Shown one piece after another: positions 17,326-27,460 of a DNA stretch of 64,000 nucleotides. Within the stretch, counting starts at the first letter, position 1. Every line of letters begins with the position of its first letter. Below the pieces are notes generated by a model. The model saw only the letters and a list, made by a program, of their open reading frames with translations. It had not been told where the DNA came from and did not search any database. The stretch is from Chitinophagaceae bacterium 26-R-25 (GTDB lineage: Bacteria; Bacteroidota; Bacteroidia; Chitinophagales; Chitinophagaceae). The position numbers and the translations under genes are program-made. Location: assembly GCA_029906195.1 (NCBI GenBank), contig JARWSJ010000002.1:868001-932000 (forward strand), written 5' to 3'.

Positions 17326-17916
17326 ATGACAGCTTCAGAAGACCGGGAAATATTGGAGCTCTTAAAACAAGGAGAAGCAGCTGGATTCAAGGCATTGTTT
17401 GATAAGTATTACAAACAGCTTTGTATGCAGGCATGTCTTCTTTTGCCCGATGAAGCCGATGCTGAAGACCTTGTTCAGGATATATTTGTAAAATTCTGGC
17501 ATGAACGCAAGTTCGACGCCATCAACGAATCCCTTGGTTCCTATCTTGGCGTTTCCGTTCGTAACGCGGCATTCAATATTTTAAAGTTTAAAAGCAGGTA
17601 TAGCGAAAAAGAAAAAGGTTATACCGACTTGTTGAGTTCGTCTTTCCAGGTAAATCATATGGAATTGGCGGAAGTAACCGATGCAGTCAACAATGCATTG
17701 AAAGAGTTGCCCGAACAATGCCGCCAGATTTTTGAAGTGGTGTATGTGGATGGGAAAAAGTACCAGGAGGCTGCCGACATTTTCGACGTATCCATCAACA
17801 CGGTGAAAACGCAATTAAAGAGGGCTTTTACTAAACTTCGAACAAGCCTGAAAAATTATAGCTCGTTTGTTGGGACATTGTCACCCATTTTTATTTATTT
17901 GTTGTCTAACAAATAA
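17326..17916 (+). CDS. ECF RNA polymerase sigma-70 factor, FecI-like (Bacteroidota family)
   Basis: 196 residues. Region 2: FKALFDKYYKQL followed by DEADAEDLVQDIFVKFW (2.2-2.3 core). Region 4: LPEQCRQIFEVVYVDGKKYQEAADIFDVSINTVKTQLKRAFTKLR helix-turn-helix (4.2). Such factors are released by a FecR-type anti-sigma factor after an outer-membrane transducer binds substrate. The anti-sigma, an STN-bearing SusC and SusD genes follow directly, so it most likely drives that operon. The C-terminal coding sequence contains a candidate promoter box (17878-17909) for the downstream fecR-like gene. Confidence 0.95.
   Translation: MTASEDREILELLKQGEAAGFKALFDKYYKQLCMQACLLLPDEADAEDLVQDIFVKFWHERKFDAINESLGSYLGVSVRNAAFNILKFKSRYSEKEKGYTDLLSSSFQVNHMELAEVTDAVNNALKELPEQCRQIFEVVYVDGKKYQEAADIFDVSINTVKTQLKRAFTKLRTSLKNYSSFVGTLSPIFIYLLSNK
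17878..17909 (+). promoter_or_regulatory. Candidate ECF promoter, copy 1 (TTGTCACCC-N17-GTCTAA)
   Basis: TTGTCACCC at 17878-17886, exactly 17 bases, then GTCTAA at 17904-17909. The same -35/-10-like pair with identical spacing occurs at 19451 and 27461. It lies at the end of the sigma gene, 67 bases before the FecR-like start. Confidence 0.65.
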
Positions 17917-17976
17917 GTGAGAATGTTTGAATTTATTAAACACAATAGATAATTGTTTGTTATCATAGATAAATAA

Positions 17977-19119
17977 TTGAAAAATAGTTTCATATTGACA
18001 GAATCTGCTGCCATACCGCCCATTGAACAGTTAATTATCGACAAATTAACTAACCAGATCTCGGAAGAAGATAACCGGAGATTGAATGAGTTATTGGTAA
18101 CGGATAGCCATGCCCAGGAGTTATGGGAACAAATGCAGCAGGTGCACAGTCTAAAAAAACTGGTCTCATTTAACAGGGCTTACAATGCAGAAAACAGCTG
18201 GCAGGCCCTGCAGGATAAACTTGAGGCTTCAGAATCCACGAACACAATACCGCCGGCAGTCGCGGCGGCTCCGATAGTGAAAATATCTGGCCGCAAGTGG
18301 CTGAGATATGCGGCTGCGGCAATTATGGGCGGCATTGTGGTAACGGCTGGTGTGGTGTTTTTTCAGAATCGCCATCACGCGGCAGGCGATTTAAAACTTC
18401 AGCTGGCAAACGGAAAATCTATTTCCGTAGAACAAAACGATAACCTGAAAGACGTATTTGCAACCGCGGGAAATGTTGACGCTAACGGCATCAACACCTT
18501 ATCTGTTCCCAAGACAAGATCCTATAAACTGCAATTGACAGATGGTACGCAGGTATGGATGAATGCGGCCACTGACCTGGATTTTCCATATCAATTTAAC
18601 GGCTCTTCACGAGAGGTTACTGTAAAAGGGGAGGCTTATTTTAAAGTTGCACAAAATGCAGACGCCCCATTTGTTGTGAAAGTAAATGGCGTAAAAATTA
18701 GTGTGCTCGGGACAGAGTTCAATGTTAGGGCATATCCGGGCGAGCCAATGCAAATATCACTTGTGAATGGTAAAGTGAGTGTGGAAAGCGACAATGACAA
18801 ACAAATCCTGCAACCCGGTGAAGCCGTAGATATTCAATCTGATAAAAAATTGAACAAGGCTGATTTTGATGAAACAATGGTGCTGGGCTGGATGCACGGC
18901 ATTTACTATTTCAAAAATGAAGAGCTGGGAAACATTGTTCCGGCAATAGAAAGATGGTTCGACGTCCAGGTAAAACTTGATAATCCTTCACTCGCAAAGA
19001 TTCATATCACCGGTGCATTGGAGAAACAAAAATCCATCACCGACTTCCTCGACATGCTTTCAAAAACCACCGGTATTAGTTACGAAAATAACGCTGGGGA
19101 GATTTCACTACGCAAATAG
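17977..19119 (+). CDS. FecR family anti-sigma factor
   Basis: 380 residues. The N-terminal cytoplasmic part (about 1-105) contains the sigma-binding helices. One membrane helix (RYAAAAIMGGIVVTAGVVFF) is at about residues 110-130. The periplasmic FecR domain follows, with YKLQLTDGTQVWMNAATDLDFP, EVTVKGEAYFKV and FNVRAYP; the C-terminal DUF4974-like domain begins near WMHGIYYFKNEEL. It binds the upstream sigma factor and releases it when SusC signals through its STN domain. No ATG is near the N-terminus; a TTG (17977, or 17995) is used. Confidence 0.93.
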   Translation: MKNSFILTESAAIPPIEQLIIDKLTNQISEEDNRRLNELLVTDSHAQELWEQMQQVHSLKKLVSFNRAYNAENSWQALQDKLEASESTNTIPPAVAAAPIVKISGRKWLRYAAAAIMGGIVVTAGVVFFQNRHHAAGDLKLQLANGKSISVEQNDNLKDVFATAGNVDANGINTLSVPKTRSYKLQLTDGTQVWMNAATDLDFPYQFNGSSREVTVKGEAYFKVAQNADAPFVVKVNGVKISVLGTEFNVRAYPGEPMQISLVNGKVSVESDNDKQILQPGEAVDIQSDKKLNKADFDETMVLGWMHGIYYFKNEELGNIVPAIERWFDVQVKLDNPSLAKIHITGALEKQKSITDFLDMLSKTTGISYENNAGEISLRK

Positions 19120-19124
19120 TTTGG

Positions 19125-19220
19125 AAGTTCGATGTACGAAGTACGATGTACGGTGTACGAAATTCGTTTGGGTGTACCACTTTAATGACTTCGTACATCG
19201 AACACCGTACCTCGTACATC
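19125..19220. repeat. Inverted TACGAAGTACGATG array
   Basis: Left arm 19125-19166 and right arm 19192-19220, built of GTACGA words. It sits 6 bases after the FecR-like stop. The rest of the 395-base gap holds AT-rich sequence and a candidate ECF promoter at 19451; no gene is seen. Confidence 0.8.
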
Positions 19221-19450
19221 CCCAAGTTTTATAACGCTAACGCATACGCGAAGAGTAATTTTTACTATTTTAGTTCTGCTTTCCGCCTTATCCTCCGTTT
19301 TTTTTGGGTTTTCGCTTATCATGTAGGGTTATTGAGGCATTTGGGTAAAATGAGTCAAAGCATTTTATAGATTAAAATGTTTTGTATATGATAAAATGAG
19401 TGTTAACACCTACGTATTTTTTCGCCTAACTCACAAATATTTGCAAAGGT

Positions 19451-19482
19451 TTGTCACCCATTTTTTTTGAATGGCTGTCTTA
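19451..19482 (+). promoter_or_regulatory. Candidate ECF promoter, copy 2 (TTGTCACCC-N17-GTCTTA)
   Basis: TTGTCACCC at 19451-19459, 17 bases, GTCTTA at 19477-19482, 31 bases before the SusC ATG. The position is right for the promoter of the susC-susD operon. Confidence 0.7.
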
Positions 19483-19513
19483 CTCTTATAATTTAATAAA
19501 AACTTAATTGCTT

Positions 19514-22500
19514 ATGAGATTTTTCGGAGCTGGCCGTTCCGTGTGGCGCAACGTCATGTGGCTATGGCTTTTGGTTACGGTAGCAGCGGCACTTCAAACG
19601 ATTCCGCTTGCCTCTCTTGCTTCTGCACACAAGAGATCAAATCAAGAAATTAAAGTTACCCTTCACGTAAAACAGGGAAGTTTCAGTGATGTGTTTTCTG
19701 AGATCAGGAAACAAACTGGATTGGTATTTTTCTACAGCAATGAAGTTTTTAATGACAAAGAAAAAGTTGATGCAAACTTCAACAACACTGCTCTTGACAA
19801 AGTGTTGGAAGCCCTTTTAAATGGAAAATCTCTCTCTTACAAGATTGCGAACAATTACATAGTGATTTCGAAAGCTATCAGCAAAAAAGCAGAAAGTCTT
19901 TTAAAGTCCGCGGCCAGCTATAACGCCCCTGATAGTGTGCCGGCAGTTAAACTAAGGGGTAAAGTAACAGGTCAGGAAGATGGAGCGATCCTCGGCCAGG
20001 TATCTGTTGAAAACCTTGATACGAAAAGGGGCGTGTTCACCAACACACAAGGTGAATTCGCTATTGACGTGCGCAACGGCGATAGCATCCGCTTTTCTTA
20101 TGTAGGTAAAGCTGCCAGAACAATCGTGTTTAAAGGTCAATCCTTTTTAGCGGTTACATTATCAAACGAAGGTGACAAAGCATTATCTGAAGTAATCGTA
20201 ACAGGTTTCCAGAATATCGATAAAAAGAAATTCAGTGGAGCTTCTGTAAGATTGAAAGCTGATGAAATAAAAACAGACGGTGTAACAGATGTGAGCCGTA
20301 TGCTGGAAGGCCGTGCTGCCGGGGTTTCTGTACAAAACGTATCAGGAACATTTGGTAGTGCGCCTAAAGTGCGCGTGCGTGGTGCCACTTCTATCATGGG
20401 TGATAACAAACCTTTGTGGGTGGTTGATGGTGTTGTACTGGAAGATCTTGTAAACATTTCTAACGATCAGTTGTCAAGTGGTGACCCTGCAACATTGTTG
20501 GGTTCTGCAGTAGCTGGTTTGAACGCGAACGATATCGAAAGCTTCGACATCCTTAAAGATGCCGCTGCAACTGCGTTGTACGGTGCAAGAGCGATGAACG
20601 GTGTTATCGTTATTACCACTAAAAAAGGTAAAGTGGGTAAACCGGTTGTAAGTTACACAGGTAACTTCACCACTCAGTTGAAGCCAAATTACAGCAACTA
20701 CAACATCATGAACTCTGCGGAGCAAATGTCTGTATATGGTGAGTTGGAAAGAAAAGGCTTTATGAATTCGTCTATCCTTGATGGTTCTGACTATGGCGTA
20801 TATGGCAAAATGTACCAGTTGATGGACAGTATGGATGTAAGCGGTAACTTCCTTTTGAAAAATACGCCACAAGCAAGAAACGCATTCCTGAAAAGATATG
20901 CAACAGCCAACACAGATTGGTTTGATCTGATGTTCCGCAACAACCTGATGCAGGAGCATTCATTGAGTATTTCTTCGGGTACTGACAAATCTCAGACTTA
21001 TTTCTCTACGAGTTTTTATAGCGACAATGGTTGGACAATTGCCGATAACGTAAAACGTTACACATTGAACTTCCGTAACAACTACAAGTTGTCTGACAAA
21101 ATTTCAACCGGTTTCTCTACACTTGCTTCTGTAAGACAACAGAGAGCTCCTGGATCTTTGAGCAGACAGTCAAATGCAGTGGAGGGTAAATACGATCGTG
21201 ATTTCGATATCAATCCATTCAGCTATGCGTTGAACACAAGCCGTGCAATGACTGCATATGACAGCACAGGTAACCTTGAATATTTCACCAGAAACTTTGC
21301 TCCGTTCAACATCCTGAACGAGGTGAAGAATAACTATATCGACATTAACGTGTTGGATATACGTTTGCAAGGCGATCTTACTTATAAGATCAACAGAAAC
21401 TTTAAGTATGAGTTTGTAGGTGCGTTGCGTTATGTGAAATCTACACAAGAGCACAACATCACTGAAAACTCAAACATGGCAAATGCTTACCGCGCTGCAA
21501 ATACGGCGACTATCCGCCAGGCAAACAAATTCCTTTACAGGGACCCGGATAATCCTGAAGCAGAGCCAATCGTAGTATTGCCTTATGGTGGTTTCTACAA
21601 CCGTACCGAAAATGATCTGATCAACTACGACATCAGAAACAGTATAACTTTCAATAAAACATTTGCGGAAAAGCACAATGTGAACCTGTTGGTGGGTAAC
21701 CAGATCAAATCTGCGGACAGGCAAGACTTTGCTAACACAGGTTATGGTTATCAGTTCAACAACGGTGGAATTCCTTTCATCGACTACAAGATCCTGAAAC
21801 AAAATATTGAAAGTAACTTCCCTTATTATGATATGAGCAAAAGCTATGACCGTTTCGTAGCGTTCTACGCAAATGCTCAGTATACTTATAATAACAAGTA
21901 CAACATCTTTGGTACTGCACGTTATGATGGTTCAAACAGACTGGGCGAAACAAGTGCTGCCCGCTGGTTGCCAACATGGAGTGCCGGTGGTTCATGGAAT
22001 ATCGAAAGCGAAGATTTCATGCAGGATTTTGATTGGTTAGATTACCTGAAACTAAGAGGTAGCTATGGTCTTACTGCGAGTATGGGACCTGCAACAAGTG
22101 CAAGTGTTATTTACAAAAACCAGATCACAAACAGACCATATTCTGACGAAACTGAAAACTCAATTTCGTTACAGAGCTTGAAAAACATGGATCTTACCTG
22201 GGAGAAGAACTATACTGGTAACATTGGCCTTGATGGAGGCTTTTTGAAAAACAGGGTTTTCTTCAGCCTTGATGTTTATCAAAGAAAAAGCTTTGACCTG
22301 ATCAGCATTATGAAAACTTCCGGTATTGGCGGTGAGGCTTATAAATACGCTAACTACGGTGACCTGGAATCTCATGGTGTTGAGGCAATGGTAGGCGGTG
22401 AGATCATCAAAGGTAAAGACTGGAAATGGAAAGCGAATTTCACTTTCGGTTACAATACCACAAAGATTACCAATGCTAAAAACGAACCCACCATCTTTGA

Positions 22501-23200
22501 CCTTGTAAAAGCGGAAGGTGGAAACAAAGAAGGTTACGCAGTAAGCAGCTTGTTCTCTATCGATTTCACAAAATTAGTACACGATAACGGTGTGCCTTTG
22601 TTCATCAATGAAACAGGACAGGAAAGCCCTGCTGTTTGGTTACAAGATCAAAATACCAAATACCTTGTTTACAATGGTCCTGTGGATCCTAAATACACTG
22701 GTGGTTTCAACAACACATTCACTTACAAATCTTTTGCATTGAACGTGTTCCTTACCTATCAGTTTGGTAACAAGATCAGGTTGTATCCTGCTTTCCAGTC
22801 TGCTTACTCAGACTTGTCAGCCACTCCTAAAGAGCTAAATGACCGTTGGGTATTGCCAGGCGACGAGGCAAAAACAAATGTAATGTCTATCATGGATATG
22901 TGGACACAATACATATTGTCAGGTGCTTACCCTGCAAATAACTATAACTATTCAACTGCACGTGTTGCAAAAGGAGATTTGATCCGTTTGAAATCAGTAT
23001 CGCTGATTTACAATCTTGCTCCGCAAACACTTAGAAAGATTGGCTTAGGTAGCGCGTCCTTCTCTTTAACAGGTAACAACCTTTGGTTGATCTACTCTGA
23101 TAAAAAACTGAAAGGCCAGGACCCTGAGTTCTTTAACGCAGGTGGTGTTGCTCAGCCGATTCAGAAACAAATTACTCTTTCATTAAAAGTTGGTATTTAA
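19514..23200 (+). CDS. SusC/RagA family TonB-dependent outer-membrane transporter with STN domain
   Basis: 1228 residues from ATG 19514. After the signal peptide comes an STN domain (about 48-110: FSDVFSEIRKQTGLVFFYS), which contacts FecR. Next is a carboxypeptidase-like domain (about 150-225), then the plug with MLEGRAAGVSVQ, VRVRGATSI, PLWVVDGV and DAAATALYGARAMNGVIVI, then a long 22-strand-type barrel. The protein imports a substrate with TonB energy and, through STN, activates the local sigma factor. SusD follows 11 bases later. The substrate is unknown; no glycoside hydrolase is linked. Confidence 0.95.
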   Translation: MRFFGAGRSVWRNVMWLWLLVTVAAALQTIPLASLASAHKRSNQEIKVTLHVKQGSFSDVFSEIRKQTGLVFFYSNEVFNDKEKVDANFNNTALDKVLEALLNGKSLSYKIANNYIVISKAISKKAESLLKSAASYNAPDSVPAVKLRGKVTGQEDGAILGQVSVENLDTKRGVFTNTQGEFAIDVRNGDSIRFSYVGKAARTIVFKGQSFLAVTLSNEGDKALSEVIVTGFQNIDKKKFSGASVRLKADEIKTDGVTDVSRMLEGRAAGVSVQNVSGTFGSAPKVRVRGATSIMGDNKPLWVVDGVVLEDLVNISNDQLSSGDPATLLGSAVAGLNANDIESFDILKDAAATALYGARAMNGVIVITTKKGKVGKPVVSYTGNFTTQLKPNYSNYNIMNSAEQMSVYGELERKGFMNSSILDGSDYGVYGKMYQLMDSMDVSGNFLLKNTPQARNAFLKRYATANTDWFDLMFRNNLMQEHSLSISSGTDKSQTYFSTSFYSDNGWTIADNVKRYTLNFRNNYKLSDKISTGFSTLASVRQQRAPGSLSRQSNAVEGKYDRDFDINPFSYALNTSRAMTAYDSTGNLEYFTRNFAPFNILNEVKNNYIDINVLDIRLQGDLTYKINRNFKYEFVGALRYVKSTQEHNITENSNMANAYRAANTATIRQANKFLYRDPDNPEAEPIVVLPYGGFYNRTENDLINYDIRNSITFNKTFAEKHNVNLLVGNQIKSADRQDFANTGYGYQFNNGGIPFIDYKILKQNIESNFPYYDMSKSYDRFVAFYANAQYTYNNKYNIFGTARYDGSNRLGETSAARWLPTWSAGGSWNIESEDFMQDFDWLDYLKLRGSYGLTASMGPATSASVIYKNQITNRPYSDETENSISLQSLKNMDLTWEKNYTGNIGLDGGFLKNRVFFSLDVYQRKSFDLISIMKTSGIGGEAYKYANYGDLESHGVEAMVGGEIIKGKDWKWKANFTFGYNTTKITNAKNEPTIFDLVKAEGGNKEGYAVSSLFSIDFTKLVHDNGVPLFINETGQESPAVWLQDQNTKYLVYNGPVDPKYTGGFNNTFTYKSFALNVFLTYQFGNKIRLYPAFQSAYSDLSATPKELNDRWVLPGDEAKTNVMSIMDMWTQYILSGAYPANNYNYSTARVAKGDLIRLKSVSLIYNLAPQTLRKIGLGSASFSLTGNNLWLIYSDKKLKGQDPEFFNAGGVAQPIQKQITLSLKVGI

Positions 23201-23211
23201 AAAAAGAGACG

Positions 23212-24678
23212 ATGAAGAAATTATCAATATATGCAATTGCCGGTGTGTTGATGGTAGCTGCAGGATGTAGCAAATTCCTGGGGAAAGCACCCGACAACCG
23301 TACTACGCTTGATACACCTGAAAAGGTTTCACAATTGTTGGCTACTGCCTATCCGCAGGCTAACTACATGGCGTTCACAGAATCCATTTCTGATAACGTT
23401 ACAGATAAAGGCGCCGGAGGGGTGGACCATACTACAATGGATCCTTACTTCTTTAATGATGTGCAGGATAACCAGCAGGATTCTCCAGAATATTACTGGA
23501 ATGCTTGCTACTCTGCCATCGCTGCTGCTAACCACGCATATGCAGCTTGTGTAGAAGCAGCAGAGCCTCAAAAGTATATTCACCAAAAAGGTGAAGCATT
23601 GGTGGCACGTGCTTACTCGCATTTCATGTTGACAACAATATTTGCGAAAAGATATGATGCGAAAGGAACCAATACTACGCCGGGGGTTCCTTATGTTACG
23701 GAACCAGAAGAAGTAGTGGTAAAACAATACGACAGAAAAACTGTGGCATACGATTATGAAATGATCGAGAAAGATTTGCAGGAAGGTATGCCATTGCTGG
23801 ATGACAACGCTTACGCTATTCCAAAATATCACTTCACAAGAGCAGCTGCGCATGCATTTGCTGCAAGATTCTACCTGTACAAACAACAATATGACAGTGT
23901 GATCAAACATGCTACGGCAGTATTTGGTACAGCTGGTTTTGCAAACAATCTGCGTCCATGGAACACTGACTATTTGCAACTTAACTACAATGAGCTTTTC
24001 GCGAGATATGCAAAAGCAACAGAAAATGCGAACATTCTGCTTGTGGAAACTGCTTCATGGTGGGCAAGAAGCTTCGTAAGCTCACGCTACGGGTTCAGTG
24101 CAGCAGCTAAGGATGATGTTTTCCGTACACCAGTAACTGGCGGTACCTGGTCATTTACAAACCAATTGTATTCGTCAGGCGAAGAGAATTTTATGGTTCC
24201 AAAGATCAACGAATACTTCGTGCGTATGTCAGTGAATGCGAATACTGGTTACGGTTATGTAATGGTTCCGATATTTACTGCGGAAGAAGCATTGTTCAAC
24301 AGGGCAGAAGCTTATATCATGCAAAACAATCTGGGAGCTGCCGGTGATGATCTTGATCTGTATATGAGCACAAGGATCAAAAACTATTCTCCTGCTTCGC
24401 ATTCACTTACTGCTAACAAAATAAGAAGCTACTATGGCATCACTAATTTGCAGGCTGGTTACCTGGCTGCATTGATGGATTTCAAACGTGCCGAGTTTGT
24501 GCAGGAAGGTATGAGATGGTTTGACCTTGCGAGATACAACGTACCGGTATTGCATGCAAGCCATGATAATGCAACCAATACTAATAAAATCGACACCTTA
24601 AAAGCTGACGATAACAGAAGAATGTTCCAAATCCCGCAAGCAACGTCTATTTCAGGATTGGAACCTAATCCTCGCTAA
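23212..24678 (+). CDS. RagB/SusD family substrate-binding lipoprotein
   Basis: 488 residues. Lipobox VAAGC at the N-terminus, then the SusD-like TPR fold with NHAYAACVEA, GEALVARAYSHFMLTTIFAKRY, GVPYVT and a C-terminal LMDFKRAEFVQEGMRWFDLARYNV. It sits on the outer surface as the lid of the SusC barrel and binds the substrate. It is 11 bases after SusC, clearly in the same operon. Confidence 0.95.
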   Translation: MKKLSIYAIAGVLMVAAGCSKFLGKAPDNRTTLDTPEKVSQLLATAYPQANYMAFTESISDNVTDKGAGGVDHTTMDPYFFNDVQDNQQDSPEYYWNACYSAIAAANHAYAACVEAAEPQKYIHQKGEALVARAYSHFMLTTIFAKRYDAKGTNTTPGVPYVTEPEEVVVKQYDRKTVAYDYEMIEKDLQEGMPLLDDNAYAIPKYHFTRAAAHAFAARFYLYKQQYDSVIKHATAVFGTAGFANNLRPWNTDYLQLNYNELFARYAKATENANILLVETASWWARSFVSSRYGFSAAAKDDVFRTPVTGGTWSFTNQLYSSGEENFMVPKINEYFVRMSVNANTGYGYVMVPIFTAEEALFNRAEAYIMQNNLGAAGDDLDLYMSTRIKNYSPASHSLTANKIRSYYGITNLQAGYLAALMDFKRAEFVQEGMRWFDLARYNVPVLHASHDNATNTNKIDTLKADDNRRMFQIPQATSISGLEPNPR

Positions 24679-24714
24679 ACCTTAAACTTAAGAAAACTTA
24701 ATAAGCTTATTATT

Positions 24715-25623
24715 ATGAAACTATTCAAATACAGCCTGTTCTTTTTGCTGGCAGCAGTTTCAATAACTTCCTGCACAAGAAAGGAAACTTTGCCAGACCC
24801 AAGTACCATCACTGGTTTGGGCGGTGATACATGGGTGAATGGCCCTATTGATAACTGGATACTTCAAAACTATGTTGATCCTTTCAACATTTCTGTGAAG
24901 TACAAATGGGATCAATCTGAGTTGGCATTGAACAAACAACTGGTTCCACCAAAAGAGGAAAAAGTAATTCCTCTGATGCAGGCAATTAAATCAGTTTGGA
25001 TCGACAACTACGTGGCAGAAGCGGGTAATTTGTTTTTCAAAAAATACAGCCCTAAATTTTTTGTACTGGTAGGTAGTGCGCAATACAACACAAATGGTAC
25101 GATCACACTTGGCCAGGCAGAAGGTGGTCGTCGTATCGAATTGTTTGTAGTGAACGATTTCAACATTAAAGGAATGCCGGGATACAAAGCGTCTGATACG
25201 GCAACCGTTAAAATGCAGATCCATACAATCGAGCACGAGTTTGGACACATTTTGCACCAAACGATCATGTATCCTCTGGAGTTCAAAAAGATTTGCGTGG
25301 GGCAGTACACAGCCAACTGGAACAACCTTTCTGATGAGTACGCCAACTCGGAAGGATTTGTAACATCTTATGCAATGTCGGGTACCGATGATGACTGGGT
25401 AGAAACAATTTCAATATTGCTGATTGAAGGACATGACGGCTTCGACAGACTGGTGAACAGCATCCAGGGCACCAACAGTAACGGAACTACGGCTGCTACA
25501 GCACAGGCGAGATTGAGACAGAAAGAATCAATGGTGGTGAACTATTACAAAGATGTTTGGGGAATTGATTTCTATAGTTTACAAAGGAGAACAAGAGCGT
25601 CTCTTGAAGCACTTCTTTACTAA
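24715..25623 (+). CDS. Substrate import-associated zinc metallohydrolase lipoprotein
   Basis: 302 residues. Lipobox SITSC. A zinc site HEFGH (H174, E175, H178) lies in a segment IEHEFGHILHQ, with SDEYANSEGFVTSYA downstream, where a third ligand is likely. This fits the family of HExxH lipoproteins that regularly accompany SusC/SusD pairs. It is probably surface-exposed and cleaves a peptide-containing ligand before or during import. It is 36 bases after SusD in the same operon. Peptidase activity is inferred from the motif only. Confidence 0.88.
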   Translation: MKLFKYSLFFLLAAVSITSCTRKETLPDPSTITGLGGDTWVNGPIDNWILQNYVDPFNISVKYKWDQSELALNKQLVPPKEEKVIPLMQAIKSVWIDNYVAEAGNLFFKKYSPKFFVLVGSAQYNTNGTITLGQAEGGRRIELFVVNDFNIKGMPGYKASDTATVKMQIHTIEHEFGHILHQTIMYPLEFKKICVGQYTANWNNLSDEYANSEGFVTSYAMSGTDDDWVETISILLIEGHDGFDRLVNSIQGTNSNGTTAATAQARLRQKESMVVNYYKDVWGIDFYSLQRRTRASLEALLY

Positions 25624-25740
25624 AAGCATTTAATTAATTGAATCAATCAATAAAAATGAAATGAGCCATAGACAGTTTGCATATTCAACGCAATGGTTAT
25701 TTGGCGAATTCCATCTGACCAAAACAATAAAAATAAACAG

Positions 25741-27051
25741 ATGAAAAGATTTTTTTTATACCTCTTTGTGGCAATGGCAGCGCTTTCTTCCTGTCAGAAA
25801 GAAGAGAAATCTGTATTCGATCAAACGCCGGATGAAAGGATCAATGCAGCTTTGGCGAAATACCAGGCTGATGTCCTTAGCTCTCCAAACGGTTGGAAAG
25901 CTTTGTACCAAACCGGTACCGGCCAAACCTTCAATTTCTATTTTACTTTCAATAATCAAAACCGCGTGGTAATGTATTCAGATTTTGATACGTCTACTAC
26001 ACATCCACGTGAAAGCAGCTATCGCATTAAAGCGTTGCAGCAACCATGTTTGATCTTCGATACTTACTCTTATCTGCACATGCTGGCAGACCCTAATCCA
26101 TATGTAAATGGTGGTAATGCGGGTGATGGTCTTAAAGCTGATTTTGAGTTTGCAATTGATACGGTTAAAGGAGATACCATCAAATTGAAAGGAAGACAAA
26201 ACGGAACTGAGCTTGATATTATTAAAGCCACAAAAGATGAAGCCGATCTATGGACAAATGGTGAATGGTCAAGAGCATTGGGACTACAGCACATCAGCGA
26301 TTTCCTCACTTACTTTAAGAGAACAACAATCGGTGGTCTGGATGTTGACGTTGAATACTATCATTACAGCAAACAAATGGTGTTTTTAACCTACAATTCG
26401 TCTGGCATAAGAAGTGCTACCACAGCTTCGTTTGTTTATTCTGTTAAATCTCCTAATGGAATAGTATTTAGAAACCCTGTGCAAATTGGTACCGCAACTA
26501 TATCTTCATTAACCGACATGACCTGGGTTAACGGCAAGGTGAACGTAAAAATCAACGGAACTACAAATATTGCCATCGGCGAAGCGACAGCTCCGGTAAT
26601 AGTTAACAAAAGTGGCGCTACCAGCTGGTGGTCATATAATATAACGCATGGCTACTGGGCAAATCTTGGTTTCCACTCAAATGGCGTAGATGATGCTTTC
26701 AATGTACAATCTATTCCAGGGTTCTACTATATGGCTTATTTGCCTGCGTATGATACGATTACCAAAACAACATACTGGGACTGGATGGCATATGCTGCGG
26801 TGAAGGACAATAATTTGATTATTCCTAGTAGCAGCAGTTTTGTGCCAACATTCCTTAACGACGGAAGAGCTATTTTTAATACCTATAAGCCAGACTCTGC
26901 TAATGCGCCTCTATATGTTAAGCAAACGACAGCTGCGCTTACAGAGCCTCAGGGTTTCTACTTTGTTCGGGTAAACACAACCACCGTTGACATGGTAGGT
27001 GTAAAAGATGCGAAGACATGGATGCGATGGTATTGGGTTGCAGGGCAGTAG
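25741..27051 (+). CDS. DUF4302 domain lipoprotein
   Basis: 436 residues from ATG 25741; the frame is open 16 codons upstream, but this ATG begins a proper lipoprotein signal (LSSCQK). The N-terminal region, with ERINAALAKYQADVLSSPNGWKALY and FYFTFNNQNRVVMYSD, matches the DUF4302 proteins that commonly follow SusD and HExxH genes. The C-terminal half is beta-rich. It is probably an accessory surface-glycoprotein-like ligand binder of the Sus-like system. It is the last gene of the operon; an inverted repeat array follows. Confidence 0.88.
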   Translation: MKRFFLYLFVAMAALSSCQKEEKSVFDQTPDERINAALAKYQADVLSSPNGWKALYQTGTGQTFNFYFTFNNQNRVVMYSDFDTSTTHPRESSYRIKALQQPCLIFDTYSYLHMLADPNPYVNGGNAGDGLKADFEFAIDTVKGDTIKLKGRQNGTELDIIKATKDEADLWTNGEWSRALGLQHISDFLTYFKRTTIGGLDVDVEYYHYSKQMVFLTYNSSGIRSATTASFVYSVKSPNGIVFRNPVQIGTATISSLTDMTWVNGKVNVKINGTTNIAIGEATAPVIVNKSGATSWWSYNITHGYWANLGFHSNGVDDAFNVQSIPGFYYMAYLPAYDTITKTTYWDWMAYAAVKDNNLIIPSSSSFVPTFLNDGRAIFNTYKPDSANAPLYVKQTTAALTEPQGFYFVRVNTTTVDMVGVKDAKTWMRWYWVAGQ

Positions 27052-27076
27052 ACAGATAACTGGATCATTGAATTTT

Positions 27077-27158
27077 TGAATAACTGAATGACTGAATAAC
27101 TGAAGGTTTTCCGAATGTGAGACACTCAGTTATTCAGTTACTCAGTTATTCAGTCATT
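27077..27158. repeat. Inverted ACTGAATA array
   Basis: Arms 27077-27106 and 27124-27158; same word family as 7605-7690. It may end transcription of the Sus operon. Confidence 0.8.
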
Positions 27159-27272
27159 AGATTAATGAAAGACCGCTAAATTATCCGGTAAGTATTTGGG
27201 AACCCCATAACGACCCGCCAAATGCTTACTTTCCTTTTCATCATCTCCCTCCTGTAAACAACACCATTTTAC

Positions 27273-27372
27273 TGAATTGAAAGTTGAAAATTGAAAGTTG
27301 AAAATGGACGCTGTTACTCCTGCCAGCATTGACGCCTTATAATTTTCAATTTTCAACTTTCAATTTTCAATT
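27273..27372. repeat. Inverted TTGAAAGT array
   Basis: Arms 27273-27305 and 27339-27372 pair well. It lies free in the gene-poor region, not next to a stop codon. Confidence 0.8.
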
Positions 27373-27404
27373 AACTAAAGTTTGTTTTCTCATGGTGACT
27401 AATT

Positions 27405-27440
27405 CAAGGGATTGTTTCTACAATGGCCTTGCCTTGTTTT
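27405..27440 (+). repeat. CAAGGGATTGTTTCTACAATG hairpin, copy 1
   Basis: A 27-base imperfect palindrome (27405-27431) identical in 26 positions to 27689-27715. The stem is CAAGG/CCTTG plus ATTGT/ACAAT, followed by CCTTGTTTTT. It could be a terminator. Confidence 0.6.
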
Positions 27441-27460
27441 TGGACAAAAAAGGTTTCGGG

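Noticed and set aside
23329..23979. 216-codon frame antisense to susD
   Set aside because: Cys-rich, no motif, fully overlapped by a clear SusD gene.
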